From contig NZ_JALIQS010000001.1 of NCBI RefSeq assembly GCF_024704725.1, positions 868,001 to 932,000 of the forward strand: a stretch of 64,000 bases of DNA, written 5' to 3'. Of this stretch, positions 1-8,970 are shown piece after piece. Source of the stretch: Shinella sp. CPCC 101442 (lineage in GTDB: Bacteria > Pseudomonadota > Alphaproteobacteria > Rhizobiales > Rhizobiaceae). The notes under the pieces are model-generated. The model saw nothing but the letters and a program-made list of their open reading frames with translations. It had not been told where the DNA came from and did not search any database. Position 1 is the first letter of the stretch. The number at the start of each line of letters is the position of its first letter. The position numbers and the translations under genes were made by a program.

Positions 1-1518
1 CGCGTTGACGAAGGCGAGAACGGTGTTGAGGCCGATCAGCCAGGTCGGTGCTTTCCAGGGACGCGGGATATGGCCGGAATCCATGCGGTGGATCCAGCCG
101 GCATTGAGGTTGAGGAAGTTGAAGATGATGTAACCGACATTGGAGACGGCCAGCACGAAGAAGTAACCGGCCACGTCGGAGGCGATGGCGAGCAGGATGA
201 GGTTGAAGGCGAAGTCGGTCCACATGGCGCGGGTTGGCGCGCCGTGTTCGTTGACGTGGTCGAGATACTTCGGCAGCCAGCCATCCTTCGAGCCCTGATA
301 GAGGGTGCGCGACGATCCGGCCATTGCGGTCATGATGGCGAGGAACAGCGCCATGATCATCAGGAGAACGAGGATCTGCGTGACGATCTGGCCGCCATGG
401 ACGAGGCTGGCCAGCGCTTCCGCGACACCTGTGCCATCGACGATGCCGGGGGCGAGCATGCCCGCATGGCCGAGAACGCCCTGGAAGGTGAAGGGAATGA
501 GGAAGAAGAACAGGCAGCAGAGAAGGCCGGAATAGAAGATCGCCTTGAACGTATCGGTTTTCGGGTTCTTCAGTTCGCGGGTGTAGCAGACGGCGGTTTC
601 AAAGCCGTAAGTCGACCAGGCGGCGATATAGAGACCGCCGAGGAACAGCGTCCAGCCGCCATTGCTCCACACACCGTCGATGCCGGAATAACCGGCCGTC
701 GGCGGAACGAGGTTGGTGACGTTGGCGCTGTCGATCTGGCCGGAGAAGATCGGGTACAGGCCGATGACCAGGAGCGGCAGCAGGACGATGAGGGCGAGCC
801 ATTTCTGGACGTTTGCCGTTCCCTGGATGCCGCGATGCTGGATCGCGAAGATGACCAGCATCAGGATGCCGCCGATGACGAAGGTGGCGTTGAGGTTTGC
901 CGTGGCAAGGAACGGAATGTCGAAGGTGAGCAGCGACCAGTTGCGGATCGCCGGTGTCAGCGCCGCAACGGCATCGGTCGACAGCAGGGCCGAGATGGCA
1001 TCCTGCGGTGTCTTGCCGGCATTGGCGGCAAGCCATTCGACGACGCGCGGGCTTTCCGCCGTCAACGTTGCCATATTGGCGGTGACCCATTCCACGACGG
1101 CCGGGGACGTGGCGCCGGGAATGGGGAACAGCGCATTGAGGATATAGCCCGCCGCGATGGCGCAGCCGAGCGACAGCACCGGCGACCAGGCGAACCAGTT
1201 GCACCACACCGAGAGCGGCGCGATGAATTTCGAATAACGCAGCCAGGCGGTGGCGCCATAGATCGAGGCGCCACCCGATTTGTTGCCGAACATGCCGGCG
1301 ATTTCGGCGTAGGTGAAGGATTGCAGGAAGCCCATCACCATGGAAATGATCCAGACTACGAAGGCGAGCTTGCCCGTCGTGCCTGCAATGCCGCCGATGG
1401 AAAACAGCACGAGCGGGGGCACGCCGGCGGCGACCCAGAATGCCCCTTTCCAGTCCAGCGCACGAATCAACCCCGTGCCCGAGGCAGCCGATCCCTCGGT
1501 CTCAACGATAGATGCCAT
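1..1518 (-). CDS. APC-family amino acid/amine permease (3' end outside window)
   Basis: An uninterrupted frame of 506 codons runs from an ATG preceded by GGAGA and leaves the window without a stop. The translation is highly hydrophobic with many membrane-spanning stretches. The N-terminus carries the APC-superfamily start (a glycine/isoleucine-rich helix, then helix 2 ending in FTYAEIAGMFGNKSGG). It is transcribed divergently from the TMAO demethylase gene, so import of a methylated amine or a pathway amino acid is a reasonable inference. Substrate cannot be read from sequence. The long plus-strand open frame over the same bases is an antisense shadow. Confidence 0.85.
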   Translation of the reverse strand, partial: MASIVETEGSAASGTGLIRALDWKGAFWVAAGVPPLVLFSIGGIAGTTGKLAFVVWIISMVMGFLQSFTYAEIAGMFGNKSGGASIYGATAWLRYSKFIAPLSVWCNWFAWSPVLSLGCAIAAGYILNALFPIPGATSPAVVEWVTANMATLTAESPRVVEWLAANAGKTPQDAISALLSTDAVAALTPAIRNWSLLTFDIPFLATANLNATFVIGGILMLVIFAIQHRGIQGTANVQKWLALIVLLPLLVIGLYPIFSGQIDSANVTNLVPPTAGYSGIDGVWSNGGWTLFLGGLYIAAWSTYGFETAVCYTRELKNPKTDTFKAIFYSGLLCCLFFFLIPFTFQGVLGHAGMLAPGIVDGTGVAEALASLVHGGQIVTQILVLLMIMALFLAIMTAMAGSSRTLYQGSKDGWLPKYLDHVNEHGAPTRAMWTDFAFNLILLAIASDVAGYFFVLAVSNVGYIIFNFLNLNAGWIHRMDSGHIPRPWKAPTWLIGLNTVLAFVNA

Positions 1519-1812
1519 AAACAGTCTCCTCGACCAGTTTTTGCCGTGAAGCGCGTTTGCGCGCGTCCCCATGAATGATGGTTCTCGCTGCGGTGTCTTC
1601 GCTGGATGGCGCCTGCGTTTTCGCAGTGTCACCACCTGTTCCCGTTTGCAATTTCGCGACCGCAACTTATTCTCATAGTGAATTTTTTTTCTTCTGGGTC
1701 AAGTCTCTCTTTACTTTTCGGGGCCTCCCGTAGGATAGTTTTGCCATATTGCCGGTGCATAAAGCGGCCCCTCCAGGGCAACGAAACGACCGTGCATTGG
1801 GTGGGAGCTGAG
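1519..1812. promoter_or_regulatory. Divergent intergenic region, permease / tdm
   Basis: About 290 bases separate the two divergent start codons. The stretch near 1670-1750 is markedly T-rich compared with the surrounding coding DNA, as expected of a promoter region. I see no convincing paired -35/-10 or long palindrome. The tdm reading frame stays open upstream to about 1606, but the composition and lack of family-like residues argue that this part is not translated. Confidence 0.4.
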
Positions 1813-4182
1813 ATGGACACGTCCGGACGATTTGCAGGCATCCTGATGCCGCCAAGACCGAGCACCATTCTGCGGCCGGGCATGCCGGCGCTGCCGGCCG
1901 GCGTCGAGCGCTACCGTGTCAAGGGACGTGGTACGACGGTGGTCAAGGTCACAGCTGGCGACCGGGTCGTCATCAAGGACGTCGAAGGCGGACAACTCTG
2001 TGAAGTGAGCTTCGTCGATGCCGGCGGCCGGTTCAACGCAGCGGGCCTCGGCATCGCGTTTTCGCGATCCGCTGATGGTCTTCAGGAAATTCTCGGGCGG
2101 GATGAGGACAGTGCGCGGCGGACGCTTGCCGCATTGAAACGGCGCAATGTCGACCCTGCGGGCGCGCAGGCGCTGGTCCTGTTCGGGGAAAGCTCCTCGC
2201 CAGGTGCCTCGGCCGAATTGGCGATCGCACTGGACGGCCTGCTGATCGTCGCAGCTCCGGCGCCACCGATGGACGCGGAAGCACAGAACACCGCGACTGC
2301 GCTCGAGCTACGCGTCATCCGCTCGACGATTGAACGCGCTTACGAGCAAATGCTGCCCGAGCCGATGGCCGATCCGATACAGGATCTGCGCATTCAGGCA
2401 GCGCGCGCTTCGGCCTATTTCGTGCGGGCCGGCGAGTTCATCCAGATCATCGATGTTTCAGGCCGGCAGTGCACGGATTTCCAGGCTTTTTCGGCCCGCA
2501 AGGTCGACAAGGGGCTGGATCTCGCGCTCGATGCGACGGTGACGCGCACGCTTCTCGGACGTAGCTACCCGATGCCCGGCCTGCCATCGAAGGCATTCGA
2601 CCGGGATTTCGAGCCGCTGGTGGAGATCGTGCAGGATACGGTCGGGCGCCACGATGCCTTCGCCACTGCCTGCAACTCGCGCTACTACGACGACATGGGT
2701 TATCCGGGGCATGTCAACTGCACGGATAACTTCAACCATGCGCTGGCGCCCTATGGCATTGCGCCGCGCAAGGGCTGGGAAGCGCTCAACTACTTCTACA
2801 ACACCAATGTCGACCATCATAACCAGCTCTATCTCGACGAGCCCTGGTCGCGGCCGGGCGACTATGTGCTGATGCGGGCGCTGACCGATCTCGTCTGCGT
2901 CTCCTCGTCCTGTCCTGATGATATCGATGCGGCGAATGGCTGGGATCCGACCGACATCCATGTCCGCACCTATTCGGACAAGGAGACATTCTCGCGCGCC
3001 GTCGCCATCCGAATGACCCCCGATGCAGAGCCCGAAATGACCCAGGAAACCGCCTTCCATCCCCGCTTCTCAGGCCTGACCCGCAACCATGTGGAATATC
3101 GCGGCTACTGGTTGCCGAACCGCTTCAACAATGAAGGGGCGATCGAGGAATACTGGGCCTGCCGCGAAAATGCCGTGGTGATGGACCTATCGCCGCTCAG
3201 GAAATTCGAGGTGACGGGACCGGACGCGGAGGCGCTGCTGCAATATTGCGTCACCCGCGATATCCGTAAGCTGTCGCCCGGACAGGTGGTCTACACGGCC
3301 ATGTGCTACGAGAACGGCGGTATGATCGACGACGGCACGGTGTTCCGGCTCGGCCAGAACAATTTCCGCTGGATCGGCGGCGATGACGTCAGCGGCATCT
3401 GGCTGCGCGAGCAAGCGGAGAAAATGGGCTACAAGGCCTGGGTGCGCTCCTCCACCGACCAGATGCACAACCTCGCCGTCCAGGGGCCGAAGAGCCGCGA
3501 GATCATCAAGGAGATCATCTGGACGGCACCGGCGCAGCCGTCGATCGGCGAGCTCGAATGGTTCCGCTTCGCGGTCGGCCGCATCGGTCATTTCGAAGGC
3601 GCGCCGGTCGTCGTTTCGCGCACCGGCTATACGGGCGAGCTCGGTTACGAAATCTTCTGTCATCCGAAGGATGCCCTTGCCGTGTTCGATGCGGTCTGGG
3701 AGGCTGGCCAGAAGCGCGGGCTGAGGCCGATGGGACTGGAAGCGCTCGACATGGTGCGCATCGAGGCCGGGCTGGTGTTCGCCCACTATGACTTCTCCGA
3801 CCAGACCGACCCCTTCGAGGCCGGCATCGGCTTCACCGTGCCGCTGAAGTCGAAGACCGAGGATTTCATCGGCCGCGAGGCGCTGATCAAGCGCAAGGAG
3901 AACCCGCGCTACAAGCTGGTCGGCCTCGATATCGACGCCAACGACGCCGTCGGCCACGGCGACACGGTGCATATCGGTCGGGCACAGGTGGGCGTGGTTA
4001 CCAGTTCGACGCGTTCACCGCTTCTGAAGAAGACGATCGCGCTGGCGCGGATGGATGTGCTCCATTCGGAAATCGGCACCGACGTCGAGATCGGCAAACT
4101 GGACGGCCAGCAGAAGCGGCTCCCGGCGAAGATCGTGCCGTTTGCCCATTACGATCCGCAGAAGCTCAAGCCGCGATCGTAG
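1813..4182 (+). CDS. tdm: Trimethylamine N-oxide demethylase (DUF1989 + GcvT fusion)
   Basis: Converts TMAO to dimethylamine and formaldehyde in the cytoplasm. The 789-residue product has a degenerate DUF1989-like segment (about 30-130), a full DUF1989 domain (about 190-400) and a C-terminal aminomethyltransferase/folate-binding half (about 413-789). This architecture is described for Tdm of Methylocella silvestris. The DUF1989 part has cysteines at 220, 287, 303, 362 and 367, candidates for the Zn site. The ATG at 1813 is chosen because GGGAG precedes it and homology begins there; an open extension upstream to 1606 looks non-coding. The folate-binding half suggests formaldehyde is passed to tetrahydrofolate, which is inference. 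The linked tmm gene supports the assignment. Confidence 0.9.
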   Translation: MDTSGRFAGILMPPRPSTILRPGMPALPAGVERYRVKGRGTTVVKVTAGDRVVIKDVEGGQLCEVSFVDAGGRFNAAGLGIAFSRSADGLQEILGRDEDSARRTLAALKRRNVDPAGAQALVLFGESSSPGASAELAIALDGLLIVAAPAPPMDAEAQNTATALELRVIRSTIERAYEQMLPEPMADPIQDLRIQAARASAYFVRAGEFIQIIDVSGRQCTDFQAFSARKVDKGLDLALDATVTRTLLGRSYPMPGLPSKAFDRDFEPLVEIVQDTVGRHDAFATACNSRYYDDMGYPGHVNCTDNFNHALAPYGIAPRKGWEALNYFYNTNVDHHNQLYLDEPWSRPGDYVLMRALTDLVCVSSSCPDDIDAANGWDPTDIHVRTYSDKETFSRAVAIRMTPDAEPEMTQETAFHPRFSGLTRNHVEYRGYWLPNRFNNEGAIEEYWACRENAVVMDLSPLRKFEVTGPDAEALLQYCVTRDIRKLSPGQVVYTAMCYENGGMIDDGTVFRLGQNNFRWIGGDDVSGIWLREQAEKMGYKAWVRSSTDQMHNLAVQGPKSREIIKEIIWTAPAQPSIGELEWFRFAVGRIGHFEGAPVVVSRTGYTGELGYEIFCHPKDALAVFDAVWEAGQKRGLRPMGLEALDMVRIEAGLVFAHYDFSDQTDPFEAGIGFTVPLKSKTEDFIGREALIKRKENPRYKLVGLDIDANDAVGHGDTVHIGRAQVGVVTSSTRSPLLKKTIALARMDVLHSEIGTDVEIGKLDGQQKRLPAKIVPFAHYDPQKLKPRS

Positions 4183-4185
4183 CGT

Positions 4186-4476
4186 CTAGAGTTTCAGAAG
4201 GCGCACGCTCCTCGCGGGAACGACTGCGAGGATGAGGACGGTATCTGCCGCCGCCTCGTAGAGAATGATGTGGCTCTGATGCGTGTGCCGCCGCACACGC
4301 TCGCCGATCGATGGGACGAGCCTGCCCATCTGTGGACGCGACGCTATCAACTGAAAACAGCGTACCAGTTCATCCTTGTAGCGACGGGCCTGGGTGAGGC
4401 CGAACATCTCGATGCCATCGAGAAACAGGGAGAGCAAGTCATCTTCGGCACGCTCCGTCAGCGTGTAGCTAGTCAC
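4186..4476 (-). CDS. RelE/ParE-family toxin
   Basis: A small basic protein of about 96 residues with the ParE pattern: an N-terminal LTERAEDDLLSLFLDG helix, a central YKDELVRCFQLIASRPQMGR segment, and a C-terminal strand region typical of plasmid-stabilisation toxins. I place the start at a GTG whose first bases overlap the stop of the antitoxin gene by 8 bases, a usual toxin-antitoxin arrangement. A longer frame with an ATG at 4512 exists. The C-terminus reads HIILYEAAADTVLILAVV, matching the family's last strands. Likely a DNA gyrase or ribosome-dependent toxin; the target is not deducible. Confidence 0.82.
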   Translation of the reverse strand: MTSYTLTERAEDDLLSLFLDGIEMFGLTQARRYKDELVRCFQLIASRPQMGRLVPSIGERVRRHTHQSHIILYEAAADTVLILAVVPARSVRLLKL

Positions 4477-4735
4477 GCACAACGCCTCTTGCTCTGGCAA
4501 GGCGCTCCGCATTTTCGAAGATCTCGTCGATGCTTTGCTTGCCGGGCCCGCTCGACCGGGATTCCAGAACGATCTGGCGCAAGTCGTCGATGGTCAGTTC
4601 CTGATCTCTGCGGGAACGATCGCGGCGCACGAGATCGCGCACATAATCGCTGGTACTCGCGTACTCGCCCTTGCTGATCTGGGCTTCGATCCATTCTTTC
4701 ATGGGGTCGGGCAGGGATATGGTCATGGTCGCCAT
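4469..4735 (-). CDS. ParD-like antitoxin (ribbon-helix-helix)
   Basis: A protein of 88 residues whose first residues, MATMTISLPDPMKEWIEAQI, form the RHH DNA-binding strand and helix of ParD/CopG-type antitoxins. The C-terminal half is charged and probably binds the toxin. The ATG at 4735 is chosen over one seven codons upstream because AAAGGAG lies just before it. It overlaps the downstream toxin gene, so the two are co-translated and presumably autoregulated from the promoter just upstream. This addiction module interrupts the methylamine locus between tdm and tmm. Confidence 0.85.
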   Translation of the reverse strand: MATMTISLPDPMKEWIEAQISKGEYASTSDYVRDLVRRDRSRRDQELTIDDLRQIVLESRSSGPGKQSIDEIFENAERLARARGVVRD

Positions 4736-4754
4736 GTGGATACTCCTTTGGGGC

Positions 4755-4783
4755 ATCCTATCATGGATAAGAACAAATCACAA
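4755..4783 (-). promoter_or_regulatory. Candidate sigma-70-type promoter for the toxin-antitoxin operon
   Basis: On the minus strand TTGTGA and TAGGAT are separated by 17 bases, with the -10 element about 20 bases before the antitoxin ATG. The match to consensus is moderate, and the short leader fits an autoregulated RHH antitoxin. Assigned by eye only. Confidence 0.4.
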
Positions 4784-4842
4784 AAACGCTTAGTATGAGC
4801 CACGCAGTCCGTCGAAACGTTGCTCTCAGGAGCGGACGGCCT

Positions 4843-5442
4843 TCAGCCCGATTTGCCCTGCGTTGTCGCAATCTGCCGTGCGACAGCCTCGGAATCATTG
4901 GCAAGGGCACGCATTTCCGAGGCGAGGACGGCGAAGCCGGCACCGGCCGTGCCGGCGCGAGCTGCCTCGATGCCGGCATTGACGGCGAGCAGTTTCAGCG
5001 AGCGCAGAGAATGCAGGATTTCGGCAGTGCGCGAGGCTGTGGCGCGCATGTCGGCGGTCTGCTCGTCGATGCGCTGGTAGAAGGATTCGATGTTGACGAT
5101 GCTGCCTTCGAGATAGAGCAACTCGCCGTTGGTGCCCCAGACGCCGCCACCGGTTTCGGTGACCCAGAGATAGTGACCCTTGTTGTGGCGGATGCGGTAT
5201 TCGAGCGTCCAGTCGGTGTGGTTTTCCAGCGCCTTGCCGACCGCCGCGTCCATGGCCGGGACGTCCTCCTCGCACATGATGGAAGTAAAGGTGCGCACAC
5301 GGTTGCCGACGATCTCGTCAGTCGGATAGCCAAAGATCCGCTGGATGCCGTCGGTCATTTCCAGCATCGTATAATGCTCGTCTGCCCGGCACCGGTACAG
5401 AAAACCATTCATGCGACCGAGAACGCTGCTCAGAAAATCCAT
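4843..5442 (-). CDS. PAS-domain protein with truncated MCP signalling segment
   Basis: A soluble protein of 199 residues with no membrane segment. Residues about 1-115 form a PAS_3-type sensor (DGIQRIFGYPTDEIVGNRV, then EYRIRHNKGHYLWVTETGGG). About 120-199 form one arm of a methyl-accepting signalling helix (LLAVNAGIEAARAGTAGAG, FAVLASEMRALANDSEAVAR), but the second arm of the hairpin is absent. The start at MDFLSS is chosen from the PAS homology; an ATG 30 codons upstream exists but the extra residues look non-coding. It sits 30-120 bases past the end of tmm on the same strand, so it may be the last gene of that transcription unit. It could be a cytoplasmic sensor or chemotaxis accessory protein. 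Confidence 0.75.
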   Translation of the reverse strand: MDFLSSVLGRMNGFLYRCRADEHYTMLEMTDGIQRIFGYPTDEIVGNRVRTFTSIMCEEDVPAMDAAVGKALENHTDWTLEYRIRHNKGHYLWVTETGGGVWGTNGELLYLEGSIVNIESFYQRIDEQTADMRATASRTAEILHSLRSLKLLAVNAGIEAARAGTAGAGFAVLASEMRALANDSEAVARQIATTQGKSG

Positions 5443-5562
5443 GGGAACCTGGCGGTTGCTGGAGTGTGGACAGGAAGGTTGGCGGTGGCCGTGAAAGACA
5501 GTCCGCTGTTCAGATTGCGAGCCGAAGACCATTGGCCTTCGGCCGCGCCGTCATCGAACGGA

Positions 5563-6900
5563 TCAGTTCTTCAGATAGACCTCGAGCGTATCGTCCATAG
5601 CCTCAAGCCACGGCGTATGATGCTTGGGTGCGAGGGTGCCGGTCATCAGCGACTTGTAGGCGTTGTCGCGGAAGCCCATGATGTTCTCGGCCTTGTGGTG
5701 CTCCCATTCCATGAAGGTCTTGTTGGTGCCCTCGACGTCGAACTTCGGATAGTCCGTGTCCTCCAGAAGCTCGATGACGTAATCGCCCTGGAACCAGATC
5801 ATCTGCTCGGCATCCTCAAGCGTTTCCTCGCGGGCACGCCATGTGTCGAAATGCGCCTTCATCTCCACCTTCGAGGGCAGGCCGATGCGGCCCATGATGA
5901 CGTCGCGGGCATACCAGGCCTGGGCGTCGAACATGTTGAAGGTATAGAACTGGTCCTGCATGCCGATGTACATCAGTTGCGGATTGTCCTCGTAAACCAC
6001 GCCCTTGTAGAGATTGTCGGACCACAGGCGGTTGGCGGTCTTCAGGCGCAGGTCGTCCGGCAGGAACGGGAAATGATGGAGGTAGCCGGTGCAGAGGATC
6101 AGGGCATCGACCTCCTTGGTCGATCCATCGGCGAAATGGGCCGTCTTGTTGACGAGTTTCTGCAACAGCGGCCGCTCCTCGAAGCGCTCCGGCCATTTGA
6201 AGCCCATCGGTTTGGAGCGGTAGCTCGTCGTCACCGATTTCGCGCCATATTTCCAGCACTGCGAACCGATGTCCTCGGCGGAATAGCTGCGGCCGACGAT
6301 CAGCACATCCTTGTCCTTGAATTCCAGGGCATCGCGGAAATCATGGGCATGCAGCACGCGGCCGCCAAAAGTCTTCACGCCTTCGAAATAGGGCACGTTC
6401 GGTGTAGAGAAATGGCCGGAGGCGACGACGACATAGTCGAATTCCTCGTCATACATCCGGTCCTCGACGCGGTTGTGCGCCGTCACCGTGAACTTCTTCG
6501 TCGCCTCGTCGAACCGCACCATGCGAACCGGGGTCGAGAAGCGCACCCATTTGCGCACGTCGGCCTTTTCGACGCGCCCCTTGATGTAGTCCCACAGCAC
6601 CGCGCGGGGCGGATAGGAGCCGATCGGCTTGCCGAAATGTTCCTCGAAGGAATAGTCGGCAAACTCCAGGCATTCCTTGGGTCCGTTAGACCAGAGATAG
6701 CGGTACATGCTGCCATGGACCGGCTCGCCATATTCATCGAGCCCGGTGCGCCAGGTGTAGTTCCACAACCCGCCCCAGTCGGCCTGTTTTTCGAAGCAGA
6801 CCACTTCGGGGATTTCCGCACCCTTCTGGGCGGCGGACTGGAAGGCTCTCAATTGAGCAAGGCCCGATGGCCCTGCGCCGATCACCGCTACTCTGGTCAT
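5563..6900 (-). CDS. tmm: Trimethylamine monooxygenase (flavin-containing monooxygenase)
   Basis: Oxidises trimethylamine to TMAO using FAD, NADPH and O2. The protein has 445 residues, close to known bacterial Tmm. It shows the FAD-binding GAGPSG at 8-13, the FMO fingerprint [11 protein letters not shown] at 178-188, and the NADP segment [10 protein letters not shown] at 203-212. Tyr206 there corresponds to the mobile tyrosine studied in Roseovarius Tmm (from memory of that family). It is the last or next-to-last gene of an 11-kb same-strand series starting at mgsA. The product TMAO is the substrate of Tdm encoded 1.4 kb away. Confidence is high because the GSSYSAED-like motif and the context agree. 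Confidence 0.93.
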   Translation of the reverse strand: MTRVAVIGAGPSGLAQLRAFQSAAQKGAEIPEVVCFEKQADWGGLWNYTWRTGLDEYGEPVHGSMYRYLWSNGPKECLEFADYSFEEHFGKPIGSYPPRAVLWDYIKGRVEKADVRKWVRFSTPVRMVRFDEATKKFTVTAHNRVEDRMYDEEFDYVVVASGHFSTPNVPYFEGVKTFGGRVLHAHDFRDALEFKDKDVLIVGRSYSAEDIGSQCWKYGAKSVTTSYRSKPMGFKWPERFEERPLLQKLVNKTAHFADGSTKEVDALILCTGYLHHFPFLPDDLRLKTANRLWSDNLYKGVVYEDNPQLMYIGMQDQFYTFNMFDAQAWYARDVIMGRIGLPSKVEMKAHFDTWRAREETLEDAEQMIWFQGDYVIELLEDTDYPKFDVEGTNKTFMEWEHHKAENIMGFRDNAYKSLMTGTLAPKHHTPWLEAMDDTLEVYLKN

Positions 6901-6945
6901 ATGTGTCTGTTCCCTTTTATATCGTTGTAAGCTTTATGAAGACCT

Positions 6946-7986
6946 TCAATCCGGATGGATGCCTGCACTTGTCGGCGCCCCATCGTCGTATTTCGCCAGC
7001 CAGTCGATCATGATCGGCCGGTTGCGGGTCAGACCCTTGTAGTCGGCGATCTCCGGCGGCAGGCTTTTCAGCACGCGCGGCAGGCGGCGGCCCCATTTGG
7101 GCACGGTCACCAGTTCGTTCAGGCTGATCAGGTAGCAGCGGATGACGAAGAGGATGGCGTTGGAGCGCGGCAGGCGCCAGAGGCTCTGCAACTCGACGCG
7201 CAGGTGCATCTTGTCGCCGACATTCTCCGGCGTCACCGTCGTGCGGTCCGGCCCCCATTTGTGATAGTTTTCCGGCGAGGTATCGAGCCGCGGATTGACC
7301 GTCATCGTCCAGTTGAGGCGGCGGGTCGGCTTGCCCTGTTGCAGGTTGAGCAGGAATTTCAGCGCCCGGTCGAACACGCCGATCTGGTGGGCAAGCGGTA
7401 CGGGACCATGCCATTCCATGAAGTTCATGCCGATGTCGAAATCCAGCGACCAGTCGGCCTGAGTGGTCACCATACCGGCATCCATCCAGAGATTGTTGTC
7501 GCGCTGGTCAACGATGCAGAAATCGCCCTGGGCCTGGCGAGTGATGTATTCCATCGGCGGATGGGGAAGCGTTGCCGGATCGCCGAAGGTGAAGGTGTCG
7601 TCAATGCCCATCGGCCGGTTGATCCAGCGCCAGCGGTCACCGTCCTTCGTCAGCGTGAAATGCTCCGGGTAATCCTGTGCCTGATGCTCCATGATGAGCT
7701 CCAGCACGTCCCATTGCGCCGCCATCATATGCGGCAGCGCCTGGCAGCGCAGCGGATCGTCCTTCAGCACCATCGCCCGGTCCTGCATCTCGGCGACATA
7801 GTGCTCGTCGACATCGATCAGGTTTTCAAAAACGCTGTCCGCCTTGCCCCGGATATGCGGCTCCATATTGACCGAATACATGTATTCGTCGCGATCGAAG
7901 GGGAAGGGAAAGCGTTTGATGTTGTAGAGGCTGTTGCGGAAGGTGAAGTCGTCGCGGAACGTTTCGCTCCTGAACGTGATGGTCAT
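6946..7986 (-). CDS. Dimethylamine monooxygenase subunit, DUF3445 heme-dependent oxidative N-demethylase
   Basis: A 346-residue cytoplasmic protein of the DUF3445 / heme-dependent oxidative N-demethylase family, the presumed oxygenase component that removes a methyl group from dimethylamine to give methylamine plus formaldehyde. Supporting features are the conserved front end (FPFPFDRDEYMYSVNMEPHI) and a middle WSLDFDIGMNFMEWHGPVP segment with a histidine suited to heme contact. It is followed by a VELQSLWRLPRSNAILFVIR block characteristic of the family. It lies 18 bases after a ferredoxin-reductase gene and 45 bases before tmm. Published dmm operons have four genes, dmmDABC; I am not certain which letter this one carries, so no symbol is given. 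Confidence 0.85.
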   Translation of the reverse strand: MTITFRSETFRDDFTFRNSLYNIKRFPFPFDRDEYMYSVNMEPHIRGKADSVFENLIDVDEHYVAEMQDRAMVLKDDPLRCQALPHMMAAQWDVLELIMEHQAQDYPEHFTLTKDGDRWRWINRPMGIDDTFTFGDPATLPHPPMEYITRQAQGDFCIVDQRDNNLWMDAGMVTTQADWSLDFDIGMNFMEWHGPVPLAHQIGVFDRALKFLLNLQQGKPTRRLNWTMTVNPRLDTSPENYHKWGPDRTTVTPENVGDKMHLRVELQSLWRLPRSNAILFVIRCYLISLNELVTVPKWGRRLPRVLKSLPPEIADYKGLTRNRPIMIDWLAKYDDGAPTSAGIHPD

Positions 7987-8004
7987 CTGTCCGGTCCCCT
8001 TAAG

Positions 8005-8970
8005 CTACAATTGAAGAACGAGTTGCTGGCCCTTGAACCGCGAGACGCAGATCATGACCTTCTTGCCGGACGCCTTTTCCTCGTCCGACAGGTAGATGTC
8101 GTTGTGCTGCAATGTGCCGTCACAGGAGAGCACCTCCGTCTCGCACTGGCCGCAGGCGCCGCCGCGACACATGTAGGGCGCATCGCAGCCATGGGCCTCG
8201 GCCGCTTCCAGAATGCTCTGGTGCTCACCGACGGTCATGTGGATATTGGACCTCTCGAGGAAGACCTGGAACGGCAGGCCGGCGGGCGGCGCGAGGAACC
8301 GTTCCGAATGCAGGTTCTCCTTCGGCCAGCCGGCTTTCAGCCCGGTCATCAGCACGCCGTCGATCATACCCGCCGGGCCGCAGACATAGAGATGCGTGCC
8401 GAGCGGCTGGTTGTCGGCGATCTCGGCGACGGGGATGAATGTCTTTTCCTCGTCGACATAGATCTTGATGCGCCGCGGGCCGTAGCGATCGAGCAGTTGC
8501 TGCCAGTAGGCGCCGTGCGAGCGTGAGCGGATGGCGTAGTGCAGTTCAAACGCAATGTTGTCGCGGCTGAACTGCTCCATCATGGCGATGAACGGCGTGA
8601 TGCCGATGCCGCCGGCAATGAGGATGTGCTTGCGTCCGCGATGGTCCGGCGCGAAGAGGTTGACCGGCTGGCTGACGGTCAATTGATCGCCCGGCCGCAC
8701 CTGTTCGTGCATGAAGATCGACCCGCCGCGGGAATTGGGAACCCGGAGCACGCTGATTTCATAGGCGCTGTTGTCGTCGGGATTGGACATCAGCGAATAG
8801 GGGTTGCGGCGCAGGAGGCCGTTGTCGTTCATCGAGACGACGACATGGGCGCCGCCGGAGAAGAACGGCATGGGATGGCCGTCCAGCCGCTCGAAGCGGA
8901 AGCGCTTGACCAGATCGGTCACCTGCGTCACCGCGGCGACCCGCACAGGCATGTCTGTGTTGAGGCTCAC
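8005..8970 (-). CDS. Dimethylamine monooxygenase reductase subunit (PDR/VanB-type flavin/2Fe-2S oxidoreductase)
   Basis: A 321-residue electron-transfer protein. It has an N-terminal FAD/FMN ferredoxin-reductase barrel, a central NAD(P)-binding domain (ILIAGGIGITPFIAMMEQF, about 115-135) and a C-terminal plant-type ferredoxin domain. The [2Fe-2S] cysteines are at 268, 273, 276 and 308. This order matches phthalate dioxygenase reductase and vanillate demethylase reductase. It presumably feeds NAD(P)H electrons to the DUF3445 oxygenase encoded 18 bases downstream. Its start overlaps the stop of the preceding small subunit gene by 4 bases, indicating translational coupling. Confidence 0.9.
   Translation of the reverse strand: MSLNTDMPVRVAAVTQVTDLVKRFRFERLDGHPMPFFSGGAHVVVSMNDNGLLRRNPYSLMSNPDDNSAYEISVLRVPNSRGGSIFMHEQVRPGDQLTVSQPVNLFAPDHRGRKHILIAGGIGITPFIAMMEQFSRDNIAFELHYAIRSRSHGAYWQQLLDRYGPRRIKIYVDEEKTFIPVAEIADNQPLGTHLYVCGPAGMIDGVLMTGLKAGWPKENLHSERFLAPPAGLPFQVFLERSNIHMTVGEHQSILEAAEAHGCDAPYMCRGGACGQCETEVLSCDGTLQHNDIYLSDEEKASGKKVMICVSRFKGQQLVLQL

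Noticed and set aside
70-1578. Long plus-strand open frame opposite the APC permease
   Set aside because: Composition is Arg/Gly/Asp-rich without any family pattern, whereas the minus strand encodes a clear permease with a good ribosome-binding site.
1606-1812. N-terminal extension of tdm
   Set aside because: The extra residues are unlike the family, lie in promoter-like T-rich DNA, and a proper ribosome-binding site precedes the ATG at 1813.
4795-6930. 711-codon plus-strand frame opposite the PAS protein and tmm
   Set aside because: It is the antisense of well-identified genes and shows low-complexity His/Arg/Glu content typical of GC-rich shadow frames.
6955-8526. Long plus-strand frame opposite the dmm genes
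   Set aside because: Covers parts of two real genes antisense and has no recognisable domain or initiation signal.
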